Shown here in pieces: positions 18,435 to 26,037 of a DNA stretch of 29,710 nt. The translations under genes were made by a program, and so were the position numbers. This stretch comes from JAQBZY01 sp038117205. Lineage in GTDB: Bacteria; Pseudomonadota; Alphaproteobacteria; Rhodospirillales; Casp-alpha2. The notes beneath the pieces were generated by a model. It was not told where the DNA came from and made no database searches. It worked only from the letters and a program-made list of their open reading frames with translations. The stretch is from the NCBI GenBank assembly GCA_038117205.1, contig JAYOFL010000048.1, positions 1 to 29,710 of the forward strand, read 5' to 3'. Position 1 is the first letter of the stretch. Each line of letters begins with the position of its first letter.

Positions 18435-20498
18435 TTACCCCTCGATCTTCGAGAAATCCGCGACGCCGTCGAGCGCCGAACGGATGCCCGAAAGCAACTT
18501 GAGCCTGTTCTCGCGGAGCGCCGGATCGTCGGCGTTCACCGTCACCTTGTCGAAGAAGGCGTCCACCGGCGCGCGCAGCCCCGCCAGCGCCTTCATGGCG
18601 GCGGCGAAATCCTCGGCGGCGACAGCCTTGCCGATGGCCGGCCCGGCGTTGTCGAGTTCGGCCGCCAGGGCCTTTTCCTCCGGCGCGGCGAATTTCGCCG
18701 CGTCCGGCGCGTCGCGGTACTCGCGGCCGTCCTTCTTCTCTTCGATCTTGAGGATGTTCGCGGCGCGGCGGTACGCGGTCAACAGATTGCCGCCGTCCTC
18801 GCTCGCCAGGAAGTCCTTGAGCGCGTCGACCCGCGCCATCAGGCGCACCAGATCGTCTTCGCCCCCGGTCTTTTCACCTTGCGCGAACACCGCGTCGATC
18901 AGGTCGTGCCGCACGCCCTGCTCGCGGAGATGCACCTTCAGGCGGTCGGCGAAGAACGCCAGAAGATCATCGGACGGCATCGCGCCCTTGCCAATCTGCT
19001 TATGCGCGAGGCCGAACACCCGTGCCAGCGGCATGCGCAACTTGTTCTCCAGCACCAGCCGGATCACGCCAAGCGCGGCGCGGCGCAGCGCATACGGATC
19101 CTTCGAGCCGGTCGGCTTTTCGTCGATGGCGAAGAACCCGACCAGCGTATCGATCTTGTCGGCGAGGGCGACGCAGACGCTCGCCGGCTTGGTCGGGCAG
19201 GCGTCGGTGGGGCCGAGCGGCGAATAGTGTTCGGCGATGGCGTACGCGACTTCCGCGCTCTCGCCGTCGTGGCGCGCGTAATAGCGGCCCATGATCCCTT
19301 GAAGCTCGGGGAATTCGCCGACCATGCCGGTCGACAGATCGGCCTTCGCAAGACGGGCGGCGGAACGCACCTTGTCCTTGTCGGCACCGGGCATGAAGTC
19401 CGCGATTTCGGCGGCGAGCGCCTGCATGCGGTCGACCTTTTCGTCGAGCGTGCCGAGCTTGGCGTGGAACACCCGGTCCTTGAGGGCCGGCGCGCGGGAC
19501 GCCAGCGTCTGCGCCCGGTCCTGATCCCAGAAGAACTTGGCATCCGAGAGGCGCGCGCGCAGCACGCGCTCGTTGCCGGCGATCACCTGCGCGCCGTCGC
19601 CCGCCGTCTCGCGGTTGGCGACGACGATGAAGCGGTTGGCGAGTGCGCCCGACTTGTCCAGGCACGAGAAATATTTCTGGTGCGAACGCATGGACGTGAC
19701 CAGCACCTCCGGCGGCACGTCCATGAAGGCGTCGTCGATCATGCCCATGTGGACGACGGGCCATTCGACGAGGCCGGTCACTTCGTCGAGCAGCGCCGGG
19801 TCGTCCTTCAGCGTCAGCCCCGCCTTCTTGGCGAGCGCCTTCGCGTCCGCCTCGATGCGGGCCTTGCGCTCCGCCGGATCGAGGATCACGCACGCCCCCA
19901 TCAGCTTCGCCTTGTAGTCGGCGAAGTCGGTCACGGCGAACGGCTTCGGGGCCATGAAGCGGTGGCCGCGCGTTTCGTTCGCCGCCGTCACCGGGCCGAG
20001 CGTCGCCGGCAGGGCAGCGCCGCCGAACAGGCACACCATCGAATGCACCGGACGCACCCAGCGGGTCGTATGGCTCGCCCAGCGCATGGACTTCGGCCAC
20101 GGCAGTTCGCCAATCGCCTTGGAGACGAGATCGCCGAGCACGTCCTTGGTGGCCGCCCCCTTCTTGTCGACGACGGCGAACAGGAAGGTGCCCTTGTCCG
20201 TCGCCCGTTCCTCGATCACCGCGCCCTCCGGCAGCGACGACTTGAAGCCGGCGATGGCCTTTTCCGGCGCGTCGGCGCGGGGGCCGCGCTTTTCTTCCGA
20301 TACGTCCGCCTGCTGTTCCGGCAGACCGTCGATGACGAGCGCCAGGCGCCGCGGCGTCACGTAGGCGTCAGCCTTGGTGTAGGCGAGGCCGCCGGCCTTG
20401 AGGCCGTCCGTCACCAGCCGCTTGAGATCGTCGGCGGCGCGCGCCTGCATGCGGGCGGGAATTTCTTCCGACAGGATTTCCAGGAGCAACTCAGGCAT
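18435..20498 (-). CDS. glyS: Glycine--tRNA ligase, beta subunit
   Basis: A 687-residue beta subunit of the tetrameric (alpha2beta2) glycyl-tRNA synthetase, which supplies tRNA binding and an anticodon-binding tail. It begins MPELLLEILSEEIPARM, the usual N-terminus of the family. Further family segments are WGVRPVHSMVC-like sequence in the first third, the conserved HQKYFSC region near the middle and the C-terminal YALRRAALGVIRLVLEN with RVDALKDFLASEDGGNLL. The length is normal. The ATG at 20498 is preceded by GGGAG and begins the conserved N-terminus; the seven residues of the longer frame are unconserved. The alpha subunit gene lies upstream, 135 bp away, an unusually wide gap explained by a REP-like repeat inserted between them. 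Both are probably on one transcript. Confidence 0.97.
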   Translation of the reverse strand: MPELLLEILSEEIPARMQARAADDLKRLVTDGLKAGGLAYTKADAYVTPRRLALVIDGLPEQQADVSEEKRGPRADAPEKAIAGFKSSLPEGAVIEERATDKGTFLFAVVDKKGAATKDVLGDLVSKAIGELPWPKSMRWASHTTRWVRPVHSMVCLFGGAALPATLGPVTAANETRGHRFMAPKPFAVTDFADYKAKLMGACVILDPAERKARIEADAKALAKKAGLTLKDDPALLDEVTGLVEWPVVHMGMIDDAFMDVPPEVLVTSMRSHQKYFSCLDKSGALANRFIVVANRETAGDGAQVIAGNERVLRARLSDAKFFWDQDRAQTLASRAPALKDRVFHAKLGTLDEKVDRMQALAAEIADFMPGADKDKVRSAARLAKADLSTGMVGEFPELQGIMGRYYARHDGESAEVAYAIAEHYSPLGPTDACPTKPASVCVALADKIDTLVGFFAIDEKPTGSKDPYALRRAALGVIRLVLENKLRMPLARVFGLAHKQIGKGAMPSDDLLAFFADRLKVHLREQGVRHDLIDAVFAQGEKTGGEDDLVRLMARVDALKDFLASEDGGNLLTAYRRAANILKIEEKKDGREYRDAPDAAKFAAPEEKALAAELDNAGPAIGKAVAAEDFAAAMKALAGLRAPVDAFFDKVTVNADDPALRENRLKLLSGIRSALDGVADFSKIEG

Positions 20499-20514
20499 GC
20501 GACTGCTCCCGGCC

Positions 20515-20613
20515 GTCACCCCGGGCTCGCCCGCCCCGGATTAAATCCGGGGTCCGGGTCCACAGTACGAACAGTGGATTCCGGGACCTCGCCATGCTCG
20601 GCCCGGAATGACG
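20515..20613. repeat. REP-like inverted repeat between glyQ and glyS
   Basis: Outer arms gtcaccccgggctcg (from 20515) and the complement of gtcattccgggccgag (near 20598-20613) face each other; an inner perfect palindrome ccccggattaaatccgggg (20534-20552) lies in the left half. The element fills most of the 135-bp gap between two genes that are usually closer together. Confidence 0.7.
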
Positions 20614-20633
20614 GGTGTGGTGGACGTTCGCCA

Positions 20634-21587
20634 TCACCCGACCTCCACGCCCTGGGTCTGCAACCATTGCTTGGCGCATTCCTTGGCGAGCGCGCGGACG
20701 CGGCCGATGTAGGCCTGACGCTCGGTCACCGAAATGACGCCGCGGGCATCCAGAAGATTGAACAGATGCGACGCCTTCAGGCACTGGTCGTAGGCCGGCA
20801 GCACGAGCCCCGCGTGATGGCCCCAGGTCGGGTTGGCGTCGCCCTTGGTCAGCGGCTCGCCAGCCGCCAGCAGCGCCGCGCATTCCTTCTCCGCGTCCTC
20901 GAAGTGACGGCGGATCGCGTCCGTGTTGGCGTACTCGAAGTTATGCCGGGCGTATTCGACTTCCGCCTGATGGAAGACGTCGCCGTAGCGCTTGCCGCCT
21001 TTGGCTTTATCGATGCCGTCCCAGTCGAGCTGATAGACGTTGTCGGCGCCCTGCACGTACATGGCGAGGCGTTCCAACCCGTAGGTGAGCTCCACCGGCA
21101 CCGGGTTGCAGTCGTAGCCGCCGACCTGCTGGAAATAGGTGAACTGCGTCACCTCCATACCGTCGCACCAGACCTCCCAGCCGAGGCCCCAGGCGCCGAG
21201 GGTCGGGCTTTCCCAATCGTCCTCGACGAAGCGGAGGTCGTGCTGGTCGGGGTCGATGCCGAGCTCGCGGAGGCTGCCGAGATACATTTCTTGCACGTCC
21301 TCGGGGGACGGCTTCATCAGCACCTGGAACTGGTAGTAGTGCTGCAACCTGTTCGGGTTCTCGCCGTAGCGGCCGTCCGTCGGGCGGCGCGACGGCTGCA
21401 CGTAGGCCGTGAACCAGCGGTCGTCCGGCCTCCCGAGCGAGCGCAGCGTCGTCGCCGGATGGAACGTCCCCGCCCCCACTTCCATGTCGTAGGGTTGCAG
21501 GATCACGCAGCCCCGGTCCGCCCAATAGGACTGGAGCTTCAGGATCAACCGCTGGAAGCAGGTTTCCGGGTTCGGTTCGGGCGCCAT
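20634..21587 (-). CDS. glyQ: Glycine--tRNA ligase, alpha subunit
   Basis: A 317-residue class II aminoacyl-tRNA synthetase alpha subunit, holding the active site that forms glycyl-adenylate. Visible segments are the N-terminal FQRLILKLQSYWADRGCVILQPYD, the class II motif 2 region YVQPSRRPTDGRYGENPNR, the strand VWCDGMEVTQFTYFQQVGG, and motif 3 LTYGLERLAMYVQG. The length is slightly above the E. coli protein, as in other alphaproteobacteria. No strong Shine-Dalgarno is visible before the ATG. It is the upstream partner of glyS; the alpha and beta polypeptides are separate here, not fused as in some bacteria. A small membrane protein gene precedes it, 97 bp upstream on the same strand. Confidence 0.98.
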   Translation of the reverse strand: MAPEPNPETCFQRLILKLQSYWADRGCVILQPYDMEVGAGTFHPATTLRSLGRPDDRWFTAYVQPSRRPTDGRYGENPNRLQHYYQFQVLMKPSPEDVQEMYLGSLRELGIDPDQHDLRFVEDDWESPTLGAWGLGWEVWCDGMEVTQFTYFQQVGGYDCNPVPVELTYGLERLAMYVQGADNVYQLDWDGIDKAKGGKRYGDVFHQAEVEYARHNFEYANTDAIRRHFEDAEKECAALLAAGEPLTKGDANPTWGHHAGLVLPAYDQCLKASHLFNLLDARGVISVTERQAYIGRVRALAKECAKQWLQTQGVEVG

Positions 21588-21684
21588 TCGGCTTGAAATC
21601 CGCAGTTTTCAGGTGCGCCGCAACATACGGGGGCGGGGCAGGCCAATCAAGCGGTGAGAGGCCGCCCGGCGTAGGTAATCCGGC

Positions 21685-21942
21685 TCAGGCGTAGGGACAG
21701 CCGGAACGCCCGCAATCCGCGGCCCCGGTGGCCGGGACGAAGGCGTCGCAGACCTCGCAGCGGACCATGTCCTCGACCGGCGGCGCGTCCCGGCGCCCGC
21801 CGGTCCGGCGCGATTCGCGGACCCGGTCCCGCTCGCCCCGCGCCTGCACTTCCTGGCGCTTCTGGATGATCTTGAAGCCCTGCCAGACCACGACCACGAT
21901 CGCGACCAGAATCAAGAGCTTGGGGAGGGAAAATCCGAACAT
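21685..21942 (-). CDS. Small membrane protein with C-terminal zinc ribbon
   Basis: An 85-residue protein. Residues about 7-22 (LPKLLILVAIVVVVWQG) form one membrane helix; a basic linker (RGERDRVRESRRTGGRR) follows, then a short ribbon with CEVC (residues 63-66) and a second pair in ADCGRSGCPY, suited to binding one zinc ion. The arrangement of an N-terminal helix plus a short cysteine ribbon after MVRCxxC resembles the PP0621 family of small uncharacterised proteins. The cysteine end would lie in the cytoplasm if the basic linker follows the positive-inside rule. GGGCGGA precedes the ATG. It is upstream of glyQ on the same strand and may be its co-transcribed neighbour. The function is unknown; too short for a motif-based assignment. 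Confidence 0.75.
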   Translation of the reverse strand: MFGFSLPKLLILVAIVVVVWQGFKIIQKRQEVQARGERDRVRESRRTGGRRDAPPVEDMVRCEVCDAFVPATGAADCGRSGCPYA

Positions 21943-22007
21943 TCCGCCCTTTTAAGGGGTCAGGCCCCGCCTGTCACCGACAATACGCGCCCCCTCACTT
22001 TCTCCCT

Positions 22008-22163
22008 GTCACCCCGGGCTCGTCCCAATCTCGTCTCCCCAGCCCTGCGCACTCTCGTCACCCCGGCCCCACCCAATCCCGTCACCCCGGATTTATTCCG
22101 GGGTCCACCGCCAGCGTCACAGCCGATGTTGATGAGTGGACCCCGGGACGAGTCCGGGGTGAC
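22008..22163. repeat. REPIN-like inverted repeat with extra half copies
   Basis: Two 28-nt arms (22081-22108 and 22136-22163) are inverted copies of gtcaccccgg...ggggtccac, 27 nt apart; each arm contains a small palindrome. Two additional gtcaccccgg starts at 22008 and 22057 precede them and look like degraded repeats. They lie in the 260-bp gap between the zinc-ribbon gene and the S49 peptidase. No other signal is seen there. Confidence 0.75.
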
Positions 22164-22202
22164 GATGTGTGGAGGTGCACGAACTGACGAAAGTTTAAGG
22201 AC

Positions 22203-23060
22203 CTACAGCCGGAACCGGTCCCAGAGCAGCCGTTCTTCGACGGCGGCGAGCAGGCCGTCCGTCCACGCCGCCGCGTCCGACCCGGCCGAGCGCCCCTGCA
22301 GGCGCGACAGCCAGGAGCGGCGAGTCCGCATCAACGGCATCCGCACCTTGTCGCCATAGCGTTCGCGGAGCACGCTCCTGAGATCGCCGATACCGTCGGC
22401 CAATCCCAACTCGACGGCACGACGCCCGGTCCAGAAGGCGCCGGAGAACAGGTCCGGATCGTCGGCGAGCTTGCCGCCCCGCCGCTCCCGGACCATGGCC
22501 TGGAAGCTTTCGTGCATTTCCGATTGCAGCGCCTTCAGGTGCGCCACTTCGGCCTTCTTTTCCGGTTGGAAGGGATCGAGCATCGCTTTCTTGTCGCCGG
22601 CCGTATAAAGCCGGCGCTCGATACCGAGTTTCTTGATCGCGTCGACGAAACCGAAGCCGCCGGAAACGACGCCGATGGAACCAACGATGGAATTCTCGTC
22701 GACGAAGATTTCATCGGCCGCCGCCGCCAGCCAATAGCCGCCGGACGCCGCCACGTCCTCGCAGAAGGCGTAGACCGGCACGTCACGCTCGGCCGCCAGC
22801 GCCCGGATGCGCTTGGCGATCAGCGCCGATTGCACCGGCGAGCCGCCCGGCGAATTGACGGCGAGGGCGACGGCGGCGAGGCGCTTCGGCTTGAAGGCGC
22901 GTTCCAGCGGATCGGCCAGCGACGCGATGTTCAAACCGCGCCGCATCGGACCCATGTTGCCGATGACGCCGGCAAGCTGAACCACCGGCACCACGGGGGG
23001 ACCGTCGCCGGTCGCGATTTCCCGCAGTCTCGGGACCAAGGTCTCGTCGATGAAACTCAT
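22203..23060 (-). CDS. S49 family serine peptidase (SppA/SohB-like, short form)
   Basis: A 285-residue peptidase of the S49 clan with the ClpP/crotonase fold. The catalytic Ser106 is in VAASGGYWLAAAADEIF, the expected general-base lysine is Lys157 or Lys158 in GDKKAMLDPF, and the N-terminal strand block has ALAVNSPGGSPVQS with VVQLAGVIG. S49 proteins degrade signal peptides or membrane peptides. No signal peptide or transmembrane helix is found at the N-terminus, so this short form is probably cytoplasmic or peripheral, unlike the membrane-bound SppA. AGGAGG lies 6 nt before the ATG, one of the best Shine-Dalgarno sites in the window, and the start is 17 bp past the stop of the upstream methyltransferase gene. 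Its own substrate is unknown. Confidence 0.92.
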   Translation of the reverse strand: MSFIDETLVPRLREIATGDGPPVVPVVQLAGVIGNMGPMRRGLNIASLADPLERAFKPKRLAAVALAVNSPGGSPVQSALIAKRIRALAAERDVPVYAFCEDVAASGGYWLAAAADEIFVDENSIVGSIGVVSGGFGFVDAIKKLGIERRLYTAGDKKAMLDPFQPEKKAEVAHLKALQSEMHESFQAMVRERRGGKLADDPDLFSGAFWTGRRAVELGLADGIGDLRSVLRERYGDKVRMPLMRTRRSWLSRLQGRSAGSDAAAWTDGLLAAVEERLLWDRFRL

Positions 23061-23077
23061 ATGCGCCTCCTAGCTCC

Positions 23078-24016
23078 TCAGGAGATGGCGACCGGTGCCG
23101 CGTCGCGCAAGGCGGCGTCGGCCTCGGCGGTGAAAGCCCCGGTTTCGTCATGCAGCAGCATGGTTCGGCGGACGGGTTCCGCCGCCGCGCCCTTCCGCGC
23201 CTGCACCAGCGCCCGTTTGGCCGGCCGGCCATCGTCCTTGGTCAGGAGTTCCAATACGCCGACGAGGCCGGCGCGGCCGCTCAGCAAAGCCTCGATCTCG
23301 GATACCCGGTCGGCCCGGTGGATCAGCGTCAGGGTGCCGCCTTCCCGGAGCACCGACAACGCCGCGTCGATCCAATCGGCGAGCGCCGCGTCGCCCTCGA
23401 CCACCGCCAGGGCGCGGGCCGGGTCGGCCGGCATCTGCGCGGCGGTGGCCGGCAGGTAGGGCGGGTTCGCCATGACGTGATCGTAGGCGCGCTTGGCAAC
23501 CGCCGGCGGCAGCGTCAGCACGTCGCCGGCGAAGAACCGCACCCGCCCCTCGACGGCGCCCAGCTGCGCCGAACGGTTGGCGAGCGCCGCCAGATCCGGC
23601 TGCACGTCGACGCCGTCCACATGGCAATGATCGACGCGGGCCGCCAGACAAAGCGCCGCCGCGCCGCTGCCGGCGCCGAGTTCGAGCACGAAATCGCCCG
23701 TCACCGCCGGCACGGCGGCCGCCAGCAGGACCGGGTCGATGGCGGCGCGAAATCCCTCTTTCGGCTGCAACAGCCGGACCCGGCCGCCGAGAACCGTGTC
23801 CTCGGCGACGCGCTCCTCGGCCTCGGCCAGCACGGTCCAGGCCGGCCAGTAATCGTCGTTGCCGACCATGACGCGCTGGCCGGCGCTGGCGTTCAGCGGC
23901 TGCATCATGCCGCTGGAAAAGCCGTCCAGCAGCACCGAGTCGATCCCCTGGTCGGCGAGCGACGCCCGCAACCAGGAGACGAACACCGGATCGTTGCTGC
24001 GCGTCAGCTCCCGCAC
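23078..24016 (-). CDS. DUF2007 domain fused to a TrmN6-type methyltransferase
   Basis: A 312-residue protein that looks like two genes in one frame. Residues 1 to about 68 match DUF2007 (RELTRSNDPVFVSWLRASL, VLLDGF, AGQRVMVGND), a small domain annotated as a putative signal transducer. From about residue 76 the N-terminus of the COG4123 adenine-N6 methyltransferase group begins (LGGRVRLLQPKEGFRAAIDP), followed by SAM motif I ELGAGSGAAALCLA and the catalytic NPPY (184-187). This group includes TrmN6, which methylates adenine 37 of tRNA-Val. In related genomes the two parts are normally separate neighbouring genes, so this is an unusual fusion or the loss of one stop codon. The start is a GTG; it fits the DUF2007 N-terminus, and a GGGGGG stretch lies 8 nt upstream. 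The gene heads the minus-strand run toward S49; ispB is divergent. Confidence 0.85.
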   Translation of the reverse strand: MRELTRSNDPVFVSWLRASLADQGIDSVLLDGFSSGMMQPLNASAGQRVMVGNDDYWPAWTVLAEAEERVAEDTVLGGRVRLLQPKEGFRAAIDPVLLAAAVPAVTGDFVLELGAGSGAAALCLAARVDHCHVDGVDVQPDLAALANRSAQLGAVEGRVRFFAGDVLTLPPAVAKRAYDHVMANPPYLPATAAQMPADPARALAVVEGDAALADWIDAALSVLREGGTLTLIHRADRVSEIEALLSGRAGLVGVLELLTKDDGRPAKRALVQARKGAAAEPVRRTMLLHDETGAFTAEADAALRDAAPVAIS

Positions 24017-24042
24017 GAATTTCGCCCCCCTGGCTTACGGCC

Positions 24043-24072
24043 TTGACCCGTCATTGTACCCCTACCTATGCT
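24043..24072 (+). promoter_or_regulatory. Candidate ispB promoter
   Basis: A -35 TTGACC (24043-24048), an 18-bp spacer and a -10 TATGCT (24067-24072) lie 58 nt before the GTG start of the polyprenyl synthase, in the 114-bp divergent gap. Confidence 0.55.
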
Positions 24073-24130
24073 CGGATACTGAAAAACGGCGCGTCAAGTC
24101 GCCGGCACCGATAATTGACGGAGAGAGAAC

Positions 24131-25150
24131 GTGGGCGTCGTCGTCAGCATCGAGGGGGAACGCGATAAGCGGCCGTCCCTCGACGATCTGCAAAACCTGA
24201 TCGCCGACGACCTGAAGGCCGTTAACGAGGTCATCATGAGCCGGATGCACAGTCCGGTAGCGCTGATTCCGCAATTGGCGGCGCACATCATCGCCGCCGG
24301 CGGCAAGCGGCTCAGGCCCATGCTGACGCTCGCTTCGGCGCAGATGTGCGGCTATCGGACCGGCAAGCGGCACGTGGCGCTGGCCGCCTGCGTCGAGTTC
24401 ATCCATACGGCGACGCTGCTACACGACGACGTGGTCGACGAGAGCGAGCTCCGCCGCGGCCTGTCGTCCGCCAACGCCATTTTCGGCAACAAGCCGAGCG
24501 TTCTGGTCGGCGATTTCCTGTTCAGCCGGTCCTTCGAACTGATGGTCGAGGACGGGTCGCTCGACGTGTTGCGCATCCTCAGCCACGCGTCCTCGGTGAT
24601 CGCCGAAGGCGAGGTGATGCAGTTGCTCACCTCGAACGATACGGAAACCGGCGAGACCGCCTATCTGGAAGTCATCATGGGCAAGACGGCGCAACTGTTC
24701 GCCGCCGCCTGCCGGGTCGGCGCCGTCGTCGCCGAGCGCCCGAAGGTGGAAGAGGAAGCCCTCGAAACCTTCGGCATGAACCTCGGCATCGTGTTCCAAC
24801 TCATCGACGACGTGCTGGATTACTCCGCCGAGCAGACCAAACTCGGCAAGACCGTCGGCGACGACTTCCGCGAAGGCAAGATCACACTGCCGGTCATTCT
24901 GGCGTTCCGCCGCGGCAACGAGGAAGAGCGGACGTTCTGGCGCCGCACCCTCGAAGACCTGGAACAGACTGAAGAAGACCTGCCGCGCGCCATGCGGCTG
25001 ATGGAAAAGCACGCCGCGCTCAGCGACACCGTCGACCGGGCCCGTCACTATGGCGCCATCGCCCGCGACGCGCTCGGCATCTTCGCCGACGGACCGGAAA
25101 AGCGCGCCCTCGTCGAGCTGATCGATTTCTGCATCCGCCGCGCCTACTGA
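24131..25150 (+). CDS. ispB: Polyprenyl diphosphate synthase (octaprenyl/decaprenyl type)
   Basis: A 339-residue trans-prenyltransferase that makes the long isoprenoid side chain of ubiquinone. The first aspartate-rich motif is DDVVD (99-103) in TATLLHDDVVDESELRRG, the second is DDVLD (226-230) in VFQLIDDVLDYSAEQTKLGKTVGDD, and GGKRLRP (58-64) binds the homoallylic pyrophosphate. In the alphaproteobacteria the family usually makes nona- or decaprenyl chains; the exact length cannot be read here. The start is GTG at 24131, preceded by a purine-rich GGAGAG stretch; no better ATG exists near the family N-terminus. It is a single gene, divergent from the methyltransferase and convergent with the XRE gene 18 bp downstream. 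No terminator hairpin is apparent in that small gap. Confidence 0.96.
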   Translation: MGVVVSIEGERDKRPSLDDLQNLIADDLKAVNEVIMSRMHSPVALIPQLAAHIIAAGGKRLRPMLTLASAQMCGYRTGKRHVALAACVEFIHTATLLHDDVVDESELRRGLSSANAIFGNKPSVLVGDFLFSRSFELMVEDGSLDVLRILSHASSVIAEGEVMQLLTSNDTETGETAYLEVIMGKTAQLFAAACRVGAVVAERPKVEEEALETFGMNLGIVFQLIDDVLDYSAEQTKLGKTVGDDFREGKITLPVILAFRRGNEEERTFWRRTLEDLEQTEEDLPRAMRLMEKHAALSDTVDRARHYGAIARDALGIFADGPEKRALVELIDFCIRRAY

Positions 25151-25168
25151 CGGACGGCGACGCCTCTC

Positions 25169-25399
25169 CTACAACGCGCCCTTGCGGCGTCTCGCGATCT
25201 CGCCGTCGAAATCGACGACGCCCTCGTCGATGGCGAAGCACGCGAGCCGCACCGACTTCGGGATCTTGACCTTGTTGCCCTCGCGCTCGCCGCGCTCGTA
25301 GTACTGGATCATGCGCGGCCGCAACCCGAGCAGATCGGCGGCCTTCTTCTGCGACAGTTTGCGGCCCTTGCGCCATTTCTTGAATTGCTTGCCGTTCAT
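25169..25399 (-). CDS. Small XRE-family helix-turn-helix protein
   Basis: A 76-residue DNA-binding protein. Residues 1-30 carry a Cro/CI-type helix-turn-helix (FKKWRKGRKLSQKKAADLLG, then LRPRMIQYYERGER), followed by a short domain IPKSVRLACFAIDEGVVDFDG that is repeated in many alphaproteobacterial relatives and probably helps dimerisation. It is the third gene of a coupled run: its ATG overlaps the ParA-like gene's TGA by 4 bp. The start at 25399 gives the expected family N-terminus; a longer frame to 25516 reads inside the ParA gene. It is the only regulator in the operon and may act on the dyad at 27705-27717 that lies between the promoter elements, which is inferred only from position. A direct role beside the ATPase, rather than as a repressor, is also possible. 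Confidence 0.8.
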   Translation of the reverse strand: MNGKQFKKWRKGRKLSQKKAADLLGLRPRMIQYYERGEREGNKVKIPKSVRLACFAIDEGVVDFDGEIARRRKGAL

Positions 25400-26037
25400 G
25401 GGCGGTCTCTGCTGTCCAAGGTTTCGACGAACGTGATGAGGGGCGTCCATTCCCGTTGCAGGTCCAGCGCCGCCTTGTCGGCGCGGTCGAAGATGCCGAT
25501 CCCTACCTCCGCACATTCCGGATAAATCGCCCGGTAGCGGAGCGTCGCCACCGGCGGACGCCCGATCCCGTCGAGAAATTCGACAAGTGTCCGCCCGGCA
25601 CGGCTGCCGGGGCGGACCTGGTTGGCGACGACGCCGATCGGCTTCCTGTTCTTGCGGATGGCCTTGACCCGGTCGATCCGAGTTGCGAACCGCTCGGTCG
25701 CGGCGCGGTCGAAACTCGACGGTTGCACCGGCAGCAGCACCGCGTCGGCGAGCCGGAGCAGCGTCTTGAAGCGGCCGACGCCGAGCGCGGCGGGCGCGTC
25801 GATGACGAGACGGTCGAGCCCCTTAGGGACTTTCGTCATGCGGCGGCGCCAATCGAGACCGATGATTTCCGGCCGCCCTTTCGGCCGGCGCGCCAGCCAA
25901 CCGAGCGCGCTGCGCTGCGGGTCGGCGTCGGCCAGCGCCACCGACATGCCGCCGGCCGCGTAGGCGGCGGCAAGGTTGGTGGCGATTGTGGTCTTGCCGC
26001 AGCCGCCCTTGGAATTGGCGATCAGGATCGCTTGCAT
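25396..26037 (-). CDS. ParA/MinD-like P-loop ATPase
   Basis: A 213-residue ATPase of the ParA family. It begins with the deviant Walker A loop ANSKGGCGKTTIATNL (signature lysine Lys10 and Lys15), then switch I DADPQ (37-41 region), and Walker B LVIDAPA (Asp80). Such ATPases position plasmids, chromosomes, chemoreceptors, carboxysomes or division proteins by binding DNA or membrane in their ATP form. A long C-terminal amphipathic helix of the MinD type is not obvious, so nucleoid binding of the ParA type is more likely. No ParB or centromere-like repeat is visible, so it is not a standard chromosome-partition pair. The start lies 16 bp inside the 3' end of the upstream CYTH-CHAD gene, and the stop overlaps the XRE start by 4 bp. 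Its cargo is unknown; the CHAD neighbour suggests polyphosphate granules. Confidence 0.85.
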   Translation of the reverse strand: MQAILIANSKGGCGKTTIATNLAAAYAAGGMSVALADADPQRSALGWLARRPKGRPEIIGLDWRRRMTKVPKGLDRLVIDAPAALGVGRFKTLLRLADAVLLPVQPSSFDRAATERFATRIDRVKAIRKNRKPIGVVANQVRPGSRAGRTLVEFLDGIGRPPVATLRYRAIYPECAEVGIGIFDRADKAALDLQREWTPLITFVETLDSRDRP

